Positions 45,480 to 53,981 of a stretch of DNA of 64,000 bases are shown piece by piece. The stretch is taken from positions 124,001-188,000 of the forward strand of contig NZ_FOVZ01000006.1 in NCBI RefSeq assembly GCF_900115295.1. Reading direction: 5' to 3'. The notes beneath the pieces were generated by a model. It was given only the letters and a program-made list of their open reading frames with translations, did not search any database and had not been told where the DNA came from. Each line of letters starts with the position of its first letter. Positions within the stretch are counted from its first letter, which is position 1. The translations under genes were made by a program, and so were the position numbers. This stretch comes from Sphingomonas sp. OK281 (GTDB taxonomy: Bacteria > Pseudomonadota > Alphaproteobacteria > Sphingomonadales > Sphingomonadaceae).

Positions 45480-46453
45480 AGGACGCGGCGTTGGACGGCA
45501 ACGAGTTCCCCGAAAAGCCCCTTGCGCAGACCGCGGCCGATACCGCGCCACCGGCCAGCACCACCCCAGAAACGACACGTCGCCGCGGCACCGACTGGTG
45601 GGGCGAGGTGAAGGGCATCTTCTGGCTGATCCTGGTCGTGCTTGGCTTCCACAGCTTCATCGCCAAGCCCTTCTATATCCCCAGCGAATCGATGCTGCCG
45701 GGGCTGCGGATCGGTGACCGGCTGGTGGTGACCAAGTTCGCTTATGGCTGGTCGTTCGTGTCGCCGACGATCCCGAACCCGGTCGCGATCTTCAAGGGCG
45801 TCGTGCTGCGCCAGCAGGAAGACAGCTGGAGCGTGTCGCTGCCGTTCATCCACGGCCGCCTGTTCGGCTCGCTGCCGACGCGCGGCGACGTGGTGATCGT
45901 GACGCCGCCGGGCACGCATAACGACTATATCAAGCGCGTCATCGGCCTGCCCGGCGACAAGCTGGCGGTGCGAGGCGGGATCGTGTTCCTCAACGGCGTC
46001 GCGGTGAAGCGCGGCCCGCTGCACGACACGCTGATCCCGGTCGACACCAACAGCCCGTGCAGCGAGATCGACTATCCCGGCGCGCGCGAGACGCTGCCCG
46101 ACGGGCGCGAGATGTGCCGCCTGCCGACCTATACCGAGACGCTGCCGAACGGCCGCCGCTACGAGACGATCGATCTCGAATCGGACAGCCAGGGCGACAA
46201 TTTCGCCGAGATCACGATCCCCGCGAACCACGTTTTCCTGATGGGCGACAACCGCGATCGCTCCGCCGACAGCCGGTTCGCGCTGAGCCAGCTCGGGCTC
46301 GGCGGGCCGGTGCCGTACGAGAATCTCGGCGGTCGTGCGGAGTTCATCACCTTCAGCCTCGACGGCGATGCGACGTTCAACCCGCTGAGCTGGTGGAGTT
46401 CGCTGCGCCCCGATCGCGCCGGTACCTCGCTCCACCCCGCCAAGGTGAACTGA
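45476..46453 (+). CDS. lepB: signal peptidase I
   Basis: Membrane serine protease that removes Sec signal peptides. 325 residues: a polar N-terminus, one membrane helix (about 47-66, GIFWLILVVLGFHSFIAKPF), then the periplasmic catalytic domain. The nucleophile serine is in IPSESMLPGL, the general-base lysine in YIKRVIGLPGD, and the last box is FLMGDNRDRSADSR. Coupled to acpS and followed one base later by an exporter gene. Confidence 0.97.
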   Translation: MKDAALDGNEFPEKPLAQTAADTAPPASTTPETTRRRGTDWWGEVKGIFWLILVVLGFHSFIAKPFYIPSESMLPGLRIGDRLVVTKFAYGWSFVSPTIPNPVAIFKGVVLRQQEDSWSVSLPFIHGRLFGSLPTRGDVVIVTPPGTHNDYIKRVIGLPGDKLAVRGGIVFLNGVAVKRGPLHDTLIPVDTNSPCSEIDYPGARETLPDGREMCRLPTYTETLPNGRRYETIDLESDSQGDNFAEITIPANHVFLMGDNRDRSADSRFALSQLGLGGPVPYENLGGRAEFITFSLDGDATFNPLSWWSSLRPDRAGTSLHPAKVN

Positions 46454-46454
46454 G

Positions 46455-47528
46455 ATGGCCGACACGAAGACCTTCGAAGAACCCAGCCCTGTGGAAATGC
46501 GCGATCCGTTCCTGCGCAAGGAACTGAAGCGCGCGACGATCTGGCTCGGGCTCGCCTGCGTGATCGCGCTGTTGATCGTGCTGGTCCAGCCGTTGCTGAT
46601 CATCTTTGCGGGCATTGTGCTGGCCGCGCTGTTCGATGGCGGCGTGCGGCTGCTCGGACGGGTGCTGCCGATCGGGCGTGGCTGGCGGTTGCTGATCGTC
46701 GTGCTCCTGACGTTCGCTTTCCTCGTCGGGACGTTCATCCTGACTGGCGTGCAGGTGACCGAACAGGTCACGCAATTGCGTTCGACGCTGGAATCCCAGG
46801 CGAACCGGTTCACCGGCTACCTGTCGTCGCAGGGGCTGATGCCGGGCGCGTCGGACGTCAACGGGATCGTCAAGCAGGCGCTAGGATCGGTTGGGCGCGT
46901 GACGTCGTGGGTGGGCAGCGCGATCGGCGCGATCACCAGCATGTTCATGATCCTGATCCTCGGGCTGTTCATCGCTATGGACCCCGGCACCTATTCCCGC
47001 GGAATGCAGTGGATGGTGCCGAGCGACCTCCGCCCCGAGTTCGCCAAGACGCTGGTCAAGATGGGCGCGACCTTGCGCCGCCTGCTAGCCGGGCGCCTGC
47101 TCGGGATGGCGGTCGAGGGCGTCGCGAGCGGCATCGCGCTGGCGGTCGGCGGCGTGCCGATGGCGATGCTGCTCGGCATCATCGCGGGCATCCTCGCGTT
47201 CATCCCGAACGTCGGCGCGATCGTGACCGGCGTGCTGATGGTCGCGGTCGGGTTCAGCGCGGGCGTCGATACCGGGTATTGGGCGATCGGCACGTACCTC
47301 GTGGTGCAGACGATCGACGGGTACGTGATCGTGCCGATGGTCGCCAAGCGCACCGTCGATCTCCCGCCGGCGTTGACCCTGGGCGCGCAGATCCTGGCGA
47401 GCGCGCTGTTCGGGATTTTGGGGCTTGCGCTGGCCGACCCGATGACCGCGATGATCAAGACCGCGCTCGAGCGGCGGTCGGAGCGGGAAGAGGAGAAGGC
47501 GGAGGCCGGCGATCAAGCTACGGCCTGA
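46455..47528 (+). CDS. AI-2E family transporter (PerM-like)
   Basis: Multi-pass inner-membrane protein of 357 residues. Two early helices, a long amphipathic linker with Gln/Glu/Leu (VTEQVTQLRSTLESQANRF in parts), then five or six helices. The conserved end region PNVGAIVTGVL and YVIVPMVAKRTVDLPP fits AI-2E/PerM proteins. Transport role is inferred; members export signal molecules or act as Na+/H+ antiporters. Starts one base after the lepB stop. Confidence 0.9.
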   Translation: MADTKTFEEPSPVEMRDPFLRKELKRATIWLGLACVIALLIVLVQPLLIIFAGIVLAALFDGGVRLLGRVLPIGRGWRLLIVVLLTFAFLVGTFILTGVQVTEQVTQLRSTLESQANRFTGYLSSQGLMPGASDVNGIVKQALGSVGRVTSWVGSAIGAITSMFMILILGLFIAMDPGTYSRGMQWMVPSDLRPEFAKTLVKMGATLRRLLAGRLLGMAVEGVASGIALAVGGVPMAMLLGIIAGILAFIPNVGAIVTGVLMVAVGFSAGVDTGYWAIGTYLVVQTIDGYVIVPMVAKRTVDLPPALTLGAQILASALFGILGLALADPMTAMIKTALERRSEREEEKAEAGDQATA

Positions 47529-47568
47529 CGTTCCCCTTGCTACTGGCTGCGGGTTCAAGCTCCCATTC

Positions 47569-47644
47569 CGTCATCCCCGCGGACGCGGGGACCCATACTG
47601 GCAAACCCCTGAAAATATGGGTCCCCGCGTCCGCGGGGATGACG
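47569..47644 (+). repeat. palindromic element, family B variant
   Basis: CCGTCATCCCCGCGGACGCGGGGACCCAT, in parts, pairs with ATGGGTCCCCGCGTCCGCGGGGATGACGG read as its inverse. This is one long near-perfect inverted repeat between two convergent genes, so it may also end transcription. Confidence 0.8.
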
Positions 47645-47692
47645 GGAGGTGGGGGCCGGGTACGTCAATGGGGCGGGTAATCGAGTAGGAGG

Positions 47693-48757
47693 TTACCGCC
47701 TGACCAATTGGTCGAAGAGCGCGAGGTAGCGGTCCGCCGAGTCCGCGCCGGGCTGCGGTACTGGCTCCAGCCGTTGCGCAGTCGGCGCTAGCCATGCATC
47801 CAACGCTGCGATCAGCCCCGCCGCGTCGTCCCTCGCAACGACCGTCCCACGGTCGGGCCGATCGACAATTTCCACCACCGCCGCGCTCGAGTCGGTCGAG
47901 ATCACCGGCGTCCCGACCGACAGCGCCTCGCGCAAAACCCCCGGTACGCCTTCGTACTCCGACGTCAGCGCCAGCACGGTCGCGCGCGCCATCACCGGGA
48001 GCGGATCGGTGCTGTGGCCGAGCAACAAGACCCGTCCCCCCAAGCCAAGCGCGTGAATCTGCGCCTCGATCGCTCCCCGCTCCCTCCCTTCACCGAGGAT
48101 GACGAGCGGTATCGTCAGGTCCGCCAGCAACGGCAGCGCGGCGATCAGCCGGTCCCAGCGTTTCTGCGGTTCGAGCCGACCGACGCCGAGAATGAAGCGC
48201 GCCGGCAGATCCGGCAGCGCGCCCGGAATCGCTACCGCCGGCGGGTTCGGGATCACACTCGTTCGCCCGACCATTCGGGTCGCCAGGGCCGCCTCGTCGG
48301 CAGTCGCAGGCGTCATCGCCACTAGGTGATCGAGGAACCCGCCGTGCCGCGCGAGCCAGACCTGGTGCGCGGCGTGCATCAGCCGGCCGTGATCGGCACG
48401 CGCGGGGGCATTGGACATCTTGGCGACGATTGGCGGACACGCCTTGCCGAGCCGCAGCCGGGTCCATGCCGCGATGCCCGTATAGAAATTACCGGGACAG
48501 AAGATCCCGTCGGGCGCGAGACGACGCACGACCCCTGGTAAGGCCAGCAGCCGCGAGGGCGCGACGATCTCCAGACCGTCCGGCAATTCCGCTGCCAGCG
48601 GACCGGAAATATCCTCGATCGCCAGCGTCACGCGCCGCCCCGCCGCGAGCCAGCCGCGCGCCAGACGCAGTTGCGCGCGCTCGACCCCGCCGCCGCGCAG
48701 ATCCTCGGCATAGGTCAGGATGTGCTGGGCGGTCGGCGGCTCGCTCACGGGTGACAT
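47693..48757 (-). CDS. family 4 glycosyltransferase
   Basis: Retaining GT-B glycosyltransferase of 354 residues. The N-terminal domain starts with ILTYAEDLRGGGVERAQLRL, the acceptor-side glycine loop. The donor domain has ILGVGRLEPQKRWDRLI and the signature SEYEGVPGVLREALSVGTPVIST in two halves around GVLREAL, with the E-x7-E type motif. It faces the membrane-protein gene across 173 bases. Sugar and acceptor unknown; likely part of an envelope polysaccharide or glycolipid locus. Confidence 0.9.
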   Translation of the reverse strand: MSPVSEPPTAQHILTYAEDLRGGGVERAQLRLARGWLAAGRRVTLAIEDISGPLAAELPDGLEIVAPSRLLALPGVVRRLAPDGIFCPGNFYTGIAAWTRLRLGKACPPIVAKMSNAPARADHGRLMHAAHQVWLARHGGFLDHLVAMTPATADEAALATRMVGRTSVIPNPPAVAIPGALPDLPARFILGVGRLEPQKRWDRLIAALPLLADLTIPLVILGEGRERGAIEAQIHALGLGGRVLLLGHSTDPLPVMARATVLALTSEYEGVPGVLREALSVGTPVISTDSSAAVVEIVDRPDRGTVVARDDAAGLIAALDAWLAPTAQRLEPVPQPGADSADRYLALFDQLVRR

Positions 48758-48930
48758 ATGGGGGTCATCATAATGCGCGATTGGTAGAGCGGAGATCGCG
48801 ACCGAATGAAACCGACTTTACGTGCATGCGCGGCGGCGGGCGGCTATCAGGCCGCGCGACTATGGGCGGGCAGGGGCGGCGGGCAACGGGCGGCGGAACG
48901 GCGTGAGGACAGTGGTTTGAGGACCGGCGA

Positions 48931-49863
48931 GTGAACTTCCGTACGAAAACTGCCGATCGCGACGGCTATGCGGACATCGCGCGCGCTGGGCTCGAGCCGC
49001 TGAAGGCGCTCGGCAGCCGCTGGCCCGCGATCATCGGAGCGGCGCTGACGCTGGCGATGATCGTCGGATTGGGGCGCGAACTGCTCGGGCATGGCCTTGC
49101 CGGGCTGTCGCGCTCGGTGCCGCAGGATCCGCGCTTCTATGTGTGTTTCGGCCTGCTCTACATGTCGCCGCCGACCGGGGATTACGTCATCTTCCGGCGG
49201 CTCTGGGGGATTCCGCTCGGTGGGCTCGTCGCACTGATCAAGAAGCGGATCGCGAACGAAGTCGTGTTCGGCTATTCGGGCGACGCGTATTTCTACGCCT
49301 GGGCGCGCGCCAAGGCGCGGATGGTCGCGTCGCCGTTCGGCGCGGTGAAAGACGTGTCGATCCTGTCCGCGATCGCGGGCAATGCGGTAACATTGCTGCT
49401 CGTGGCGATCGCGTTGCCGCTCGGCCGGGATCTGTTGACGCACGACCAGTTCCGCACCGTGCTGGCGTCGGCGGGCGTGACGCTGGCGATCTCGCTGCCG
49501 TTCCTGATCTTCTCGCGCCGCGTGTTCTCCCTCCCGCGCGCGAAACTGTGGTGGGTGTTCGGGATCCACTGCATCCGGCTGTTGTGCGGATCGGTGCTGA
49601 TCGCGTTCGCGTGGCATTTCGCGCTGCCGGGTGTGCCGGTGGGTATGTGGCTTTTCCTCGCTGCCGGGCGTCTGCTGGTGTCGCGCCTGCCGCTCGTGCC
49701 GAACAAGGATCTGCTGTTCGCCAACGCCGCGATCCTGCTGATCGGGCAGGACCAGGCCTTGTCGGAGCTGATCGCGTTCACCGCCGCGCTGACGCTGCTG
49801 GTGCATGTCGCGCTGATCATCCTGTTCGGCATCCATGCCGGGCTCACCCGGTTGCGCGCGTGA
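48931..49863 (+). CDS. multi-pass membrane protein of a glycosyltransferase locus
   Basis: A 310-residue protein with seven or eight predicted helices (from AALTLAMIVGLGREL to LVHVALIILFGI). I do not recognise the family with certainty; size and helix spacing recall flippase-like LPG-synthase membrane regions. GTG start; no clear Shine-Dalgarno beyond GAGGA about 20 bases upstream. It overlaps the DUF2141 gene by four bases, and a GT4 gene follows, so a role in lipid-linked sugar handling is plausible. Confidence 0.7.
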   Translation: MNFRTKTADRDGYADIARAGLEPLKALGSRWPAIIGAALTLAMIVGLGRELLGHGLAGLSRSVPQDPRFYVCFGLLYMSPPTGDYVIFRRLWGIPLGGLVALIKKRIANEVVFGYSGDAYFYAWARAKARMVASPFGAVKDVSILSAIAGNAVTLLLVAIALPLGRDLLTHDQFRTVLASAGVTLAISLPFLIFSRRVFSLPRAKLWWVFGIHCIRLLCGSVLIAFAWHFALPGVPVGMWLFLAAGRLLVSRLPLVPNKDLLFANAAILLIGQDQALSELIAFTAALTLLVHVALIILFGIHAGLTRLRA

Positions 49864-50375
49864 TCCGCGCCTGTGTCGCGCTCGTCGCGGTCGCTGTGCT
49901 GACGGGATCGGCCGGGGCGCAGGTGCTCGGCAGCGATGCGGCGGCATGTCGACCCGGTGAGGGGCCGGCGATCGCGGTGGAGGTCACCGGGCTGAAGGAT
50001 CGCACGGGCGAGTTGAAGCTCGAACTCTACCCGGGCGAGGAAGCCGATTTCCTCACGGATGACCGCGTTCTGATCGCCGCGGGAAAGACGTTTCGGCGGG
50101 TGGTGGTGCCGACCCCTGCGAAGGGCGCGCCGATGCTGTGTATCCGGGTGCCGCGGCCGGGCCGCTATGCGCTGTTGCTGACGCATAATCGCGACGGGAA
50201 GAACAAGTTCGGCTTCTGGACCGATGGCGCCGGGTTTGCGAGCAACGTGAAGCTCGGGCGGGCGCGACCCAAGGTCGAGCAGGCACTGGTCGAGGTCGGC
50301 GCGAGCGTGACGACGGTGCGGATCACCGTGCAGTATCTGCGCGGGCTCGGCGGGTTCGGGCCCGTCACGCCATGA
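49860..50375 (+). CDS. DUF2141 exported protein
   Basis: A 171-residue predicted periplasmic protein. Signal peptide ends near GAQ (about residue 21). DUF2141 features: AVEVTGLKDRTGELKLELYP near the start, then PGRYALLLTHNRDGKNKFGFW, in parts, typical of this beta-sandwich family. GTG start overlaps the preceding stop. Function unknown; in sphingomonads such genes often sit with glycosyltransferases. Confidence 0.85.
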   Translation: MIRACVALVAVAVLTGSAGAQVLGSDAAACRPGEGPAIAVEVTGLKDRTGELKLELYPGEEADFLTDDRVLIAAGKTFRRVVVPTPAKGAPMLCIRVPRPGRYALLLTHNRDGKNKFGFWTDGAGFASNVKLGRARPKVEQALVEVGASVTTVRITVQYLRGLGGFGPVTP

Positions 50376-50385
50376 GGGCTGAGCT

Positions 50386-51570
50386 TTGAGAATCGTCGAC
50401 GTCAACGAGTTCTACTCGCCGACCGGCGGCGGCGTGCGGACCTATGTCGATCGAAAGATGGGCATCATGGCGGACATGGGGCATGAACTGATCGTCGTCG
50501 CGCCGGGCAAGGAAGACCGGGTCGAGGAGCGGCCGGGCGGCGGGCGGATAATCTACCTCAAGTCGCCGGGGATGCCGTTCGATCGGAACTACGGGTTGTT
50601 CTGGGACGAGGGCGCGATCCACCGGGTGCTCGACGATCTCGATCCGGACGTGGTCGAATGCTGCTCGCCGTGGCGACCGGCGTGGTTCGTCGGCGACTGG
50701 CAGGGGCGGGCGGTGAAGTCCTTCTTCATGCACAACGACAACATCGCGGCCTATGCGCAGCGCTGGTTCGCGGGCGTCGCGAGCCATGACCAGATCGAGC
50801 GCGGGTTCGCCTGGTACAGCCGGTACATGCGCCGCTTCCTCGAGAAATACGACGTCGTCGTCACCAACGGCCCGGCGCTTGAGAAGCGGTTGCGCGCGCG
50901 AGGTCTGCGGATCGACGCTGCGATGCCGCTCGGGATCGAGCGCGGGCATTTCTCGCCGGACCTGCGCGATCCGCGGTTGCGTGCGGCATTGCTGCGGCAG
51001 TGCGGGTTGCCCGAGGACGGGATGCTGTTGCTCGGGCTAGGGCGGCATCACGGCGAGAAGCGCTGGCCGCTGGTGGTCGATGCGGTGGCGCGGGCGGGGG
51101 CGACTCTGCCGGTTGGGCTGGTCCTGATCGGTGCGGGGGCGCAGACCAAGGCGATCCAGCGGCGGATCGGTGGCTCGCCGCACATCCGGATGTTCGCGCC
51201 GGTGTATGACCGCGAGCGGCTCGCGCGGATCATGGCGAGTTGCGATGCGCTGATCCACGGGTCGGAGGCGGAGCCGTTCGGGCTGGTCGCGTCGGAGGCG
51301 ATGGCGTCGGGCCTGCCGCTGATCGTGCCGGATACGGGCGGGTGCGCGGAAGTCGCCGATCCTTACGCGAGCGAGCTCTACGCGGCGCGCGATGCGGAGA
51401 GCGCGGCGGCAGCGATCGGCCGGTTGTTCGCGCGGGATCCGGCGTTGCTGCGGCGGGCGGCGGCGGTGGCGGCACGGCATGTCCGCAGCGACCGCGAGCA
51501 TGCGGTCGAGCTCATGGACTATTATGCGGGGCTGGTCGCGGCGAAGCACGGCGTGCGACGTACAGCGTGA
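50386..51570 (+). CDS. family 4 glycosyltransferase (second copy)
   Basis: GT-B glycosyltransferase of 394 residues. MRIVDVNEFYSPTGGGVRTY is the N-terminal acceptor loop; LLLGLGRHHGEKRWPLVVDA opens the donor domain; HGSEAEPFGLVASEAMASGLP has the conserved glutamates. A TTG start at 50386 is used because it begins the first strand exactly and no ATG or GTG is nearby. Ten bases after the DUF2141 gene, so the three genes form an operon. Its 3' end overlaps the convergent GT39-like gene by 59 bases. Confidence 0.9.
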   Translation: MRIVDVNEFYSPTGGGVRTYVDRKMGIMADMGHELIVVAPGKEDRVEERPGGGRIIYLKSPGMPFDRNYGLFWDEGAIHRVLDDLDPDVVECCSPWRPAWFVGDWQGRAVKSFFMHNDNIAAYAQRWFAGVASHDQIERGFAWYSRYMRRFLEKYDVVVTNGPALEKRLRARGLRIDAAMPLGIERGHFSPDLRDPRLRAALLRQCGLPEDGMLLLGLGRHHGEKRWPLVVDAVARAGATLPVGLVLIGAGAQTKAIQRRIGGSPHIRMFAPVYDRERLARIMASCDALIHGSEAEPFGLVASEAMASGLPLIVPDTGGCAEVADPYASELYAARDAESAAAAIGRLFARDPALLRRAAAVAARHVRSDREHAVELMDYYAGLVAAKHGVRRTA

Positions 51571-52945
51571 ATCGGGTGTCGGGGACGGGAACCACTCGAT
51601 AGCCTTGGCGGATCGCGTAGGTGGCGAGCGCTGCGTCGATTCGGTCGTCGCCGCTGCTCCACGCGCCTTCGCCGCCGGTCATGATCGCGGGCGGCAGGCC
51701 CAGCAGGCGCATCCGTGCGTGCGAGACCAGGCGGAGTTGGCGTTCCTGGCTCGCGTTCAGGAGCGCGGTGCTGCGGAAATAGAAGGGGCCGGTGGCGAAG
51801 CGCGGGTCGATCGCCTGGCCGGGCAGGAATTGCGGGGAGAGCGTGGCGACCGGGCCGGCGACACGTTCGCGGTCCAGCGTCTCGCGAACCGCGGCGGCAT
51901 CGCGCATCGCGTCGAGCATCGGGATGCCGCCGCTCGCGACGGCCTCGACGGTGGGGGCGAGCCCTGCGCAGGCGAAGACGACCGCGGCGATCCGCATCGC
52001 CTTGCCGGGTGGGTGCGCGTGCCAGACCAGTGCCAGTCGGACGAACAGCGCAGGCAGCATCGGCAGCAGATATTGCCGCCAGGTCGGCACCGGCGCGAGC
52101 GCGGCGATCAGGCCGGCGAGGATCAGCAGGTCGAGGATCAGGTGCCAGCGGTGGCGCTTGCCCATGGTGGCGACGATCGCGAGCAGGGCCGGCCCGAGCG
52201 CGAGGAACTTGAGCGTGTCGACGATCTTGGCCAAGTTCGACAGCTTCCACGGGCGGGCCTGGTACCATTCGGTTGGCGCCTGGCCGGGGAAGCTTAGCAC
52301 GCCGAACAGGAAGCCTTCGGGGGCCTGGAGGAACAGCGCCGCCGTCAATGCAACGAACGGGAGCGTGCCAAGCAGCGTCCACCACGGGCGGCGGTCGGCG
52401 CGGAACATCGTCCAGATGCCGTAGGTGAGCGCGGGAAGGGCGTAGGAGATTTTCGCGGTCGCGGCGGCGGCGAGCAGCGCGCCGACCAGGATAGCGTCGC
52501 GTCGGCATGCCTGGTCGCGGGCAGTTCTGACGATCGCGGGGAGGGCCAGCGCGAGGCAGGCGGCGGGGAGCGCGTCATTGCGCGCGGTGCCGATGCTGAA
52601 AAGGAGGATGTCGCAGGTGGCAAACAGCGCGGCGGCGATGGTGGCGGCGCGGGTGCTGGCGCCGCCGATGCGCGCGGCGCGGTGGACGGCTGCGATCGTT
52701 GCTACGCCGAGGAAAGCGTTGGTTATGCGGAGGGCTGGCCACGTCCAGATGCCGGCTAGCGCTGCGATCGGGGCGAAGAGGTAGGGTTGGAGCGGGGTCT
52801 GGAGGTAGGCAAAGTCTCTGTAGGGAAGGAGGCCGTGCGCGGTGAGGATTGCTGCGGCGACGTACTGGCTCTCGTCGTGGTCGACGGGGCGCAGGAGCGC
52901 CAGGGTGATCAGGAAGATCGCCAGCGTTGCGACCACCAAAAGCAT
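51512..52945 (-). CDS. GT39/ArnT-like membrane glycosyltransferase
   Basis: Polytopic protein of 477 residues with about eleven helices. The first periplasmic loop RPVDHDESQYVAAA contains the acidic DxxE-type metal/catalytic site of the GT-C class. LLPYRDFAYLQTPLQPYLF follows, a typical lipid-linked sugar motif. The C-terminal 120 residues are soluble. It probably takes sugar from a polyprenyl donor to the outer side of the membrane. The ATG at 52945 is preceded directly by palindromic element B5, so no normal ribosome-binding site is seen. Confidence 0.85.
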   Translation of the reverse strand: MLLVVATLAIFLITLALLRPVDHDESQYVAAAILTAHGLLPYRDFAYLQTPLQPYLFAPIAALAGIWTWPALRITNAFLGVATIAAVHRAARIGGASTRAATIAAALFATCDILLFSIGTARNDALPAACLALALPAIVRTARDQACRRDAILVGALLAAAATAKISYALPALTYGIWTMFRADRRPWWTLLGTLPFVALTAALFLQAPEGFLFGVLSFPGQAPTEWYQARPWKLSNLAKIVDTLKFLALGPALLAIVATMGKRHRWHLILDLLILAGLIAALAPVPTWRQYLLPMLPALFVRLALVWHAHPPGKAMRIAAVVFACAGLAPTVEAVASGGIPMLDAMRDAAAVRETLDRERVAGPVATLSPQFLPGQAIDPRFATGPFYFRSTALLNASQERQLRLVSHARMRLLGLPPAIMTGGEGAWSSGDDRIDAALATYAIRQGYRVVPVPDTRFTLYVARRASPRPAPHNSP

Positions 52946-52999
52946 GTTCACCCGCGAAGGCGGGTGTCCAGACTGGGCACCCGCCTTCGCGGGTGAACA
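52946..52999 (+). repeat. palindromic element B5 abutting a start codon
   Basis: GTTCACCCGCGAAGGCGGGTG, in parts, CCAGACTGGG and CACCCGCCTTCGCGGGTGAAC. On the minus strand its last base is followed at once by the ATG of the GT39-like gene. C3 follows after about 50 bases. Confidence 0.85.
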
Positions 53000-53049
53000 A
53001 TTTTGGAGAGCGGTGTGCTTAGCCACGAATGCAACCATACCCACCGGTT

Positions 53050-53154
53050 CCACCCCGGCGAAGGCCGGGGCCCAGTTGGGGGACGGTGACGGCTAAGGAC
53101 GGCGCTTCGTTAACCCCGGCTTTCCCAACTGGGCCCCGGCCTTCGCCGGGGTGG
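53050..53154 (+). repeat. palindromic element C3 (right part of a B-C composite)
   Basis: Arms CCACCCCGGCGAAGGCCGGGG and CCCCGGCCTTCGCCGGGGTGG with CAGTTGGG inner ends; core contains CGTTAA. A further single arm GAGAAGGCCGGGG follows at 53157. Confidence 0.85.
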
Positions 53155-53188
53155 CGGAGAAGGCCGGGGTGGGGCGTGTAGGGCAAGA

Positions 53189-53929
53189 TCAGGCTTTTAC
53201 GGCGGTCAGGAAATAATCGAGGCTCGTTGAATCGCTCAGCGCAAACCCCGTCGCCGGCGAGAAACTCAGCCCCCGCGTGTTCGTCACGCGAAGCCCCGCA
53301 TCCTTCAGCAACGCAGTCAATTCCTCGGGCGTCAGGAACTTGTTCCAGTCGTGCGTCCCCTTGGGAATGACGCCTGCCCCCTCCGCCACCGTGATCATCG
53401 CCAGCCGAGACAGCGGCGTACGATTCGGCGTCGACAGGATCAGCAACCCACCCTCCGCCAACGTCCGCGCGAGGCCCCGCACGAAGCCGGCAGGATCGCT
53501 GACATGCTCGATCACCTCCAGGCTGGTGACCAGATCGAATTGCCCGACCAGCCCCTCGACGCCCCCCGCGCGGTAGTCGATCACCAGCCCGCTCTGCGCA
53601 GCATGAATCTCCGCCACTGCGATATTCTCGGGTGCCGCGTCGATCCCCGTCACCTCTGCACCTAGCCGCGCCAACGGCTCACACAGCAACCCTGCGCCAC
53701 AACCGACGTCGAGCGCGGTCTTCCCCGCCAGCGGCGTGAAGGTCGAACCATCGCCCCCCCAATGCGCGTCGACCTGCTCGCGGATGTAGCGCAGGCGCGG
53801 CGGGTTGAGCTTGTGGAGCGGGGCGGACGAGCCCTTCGGATCCCACCAGTCCTTTGCCATCGTGCCGAAATGCGCGGCCTCGCGCGGATCGATTGTTGCG
53901 TTATTGTGCGTGTCACTTGCCAGTATCAT
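53189..53929 (-). CDS. ubiG: ubiquinone biosynthesis O-methyltransferase
   Basis: SAM-dependent enzyme doing both O-methylations of ubiquinone synthesis. 246 residues. EAAHFGTMAKDWWDPKGSSAPLHKLNP in two parts is the UbiG N-terminal signature; LDVGCGAGLLCEPLARLGA is motif I; GIDAAPENI and STPNRTPLSRL follow. The ATG lies only 52 bases from the lysC start on the other strand, so both promoters share that gap and the two coding starts. Confidence 0.95.
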   Translation of the reverse strand: MILASDTHNNATIDPREAAHFGTMAKDWWDPKGSSAPLHKLNPPRLRYIREQVDAHWGGDGSTFTPLAGKTALDVGCGAGLLCEPLARLGAEVTGIDAAPENIAVAEIHAAQSGLVIDYRAGGVEGLVGQFDLVTSLEVIEHVSDPAGFVRGLARTLAEGGLLILSTPNRTPLSRLAMITVAEGAGVIPKGTHDWNKFLTPEELTALLKDAGLRVTNTRGLSFSPATGFALSDSTSLDYFLTAVKA

Positions 53930-53945
53930 GCGCGCTACCTATCAG
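53917..53945 (+). promoter_or_regulatory. candidate lysC promoter
   Basis: TTGCCA and TATCAG are 17 bases apart, predicting a start about 30 bases before the lysC ATG. The -35 lies inside the first ubiG codons. Confidence 0.5.
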
Positions 53946-53981
53946 GGCCGCCGCTTCGACCCAAAGGGATTTGCGCTGCCA

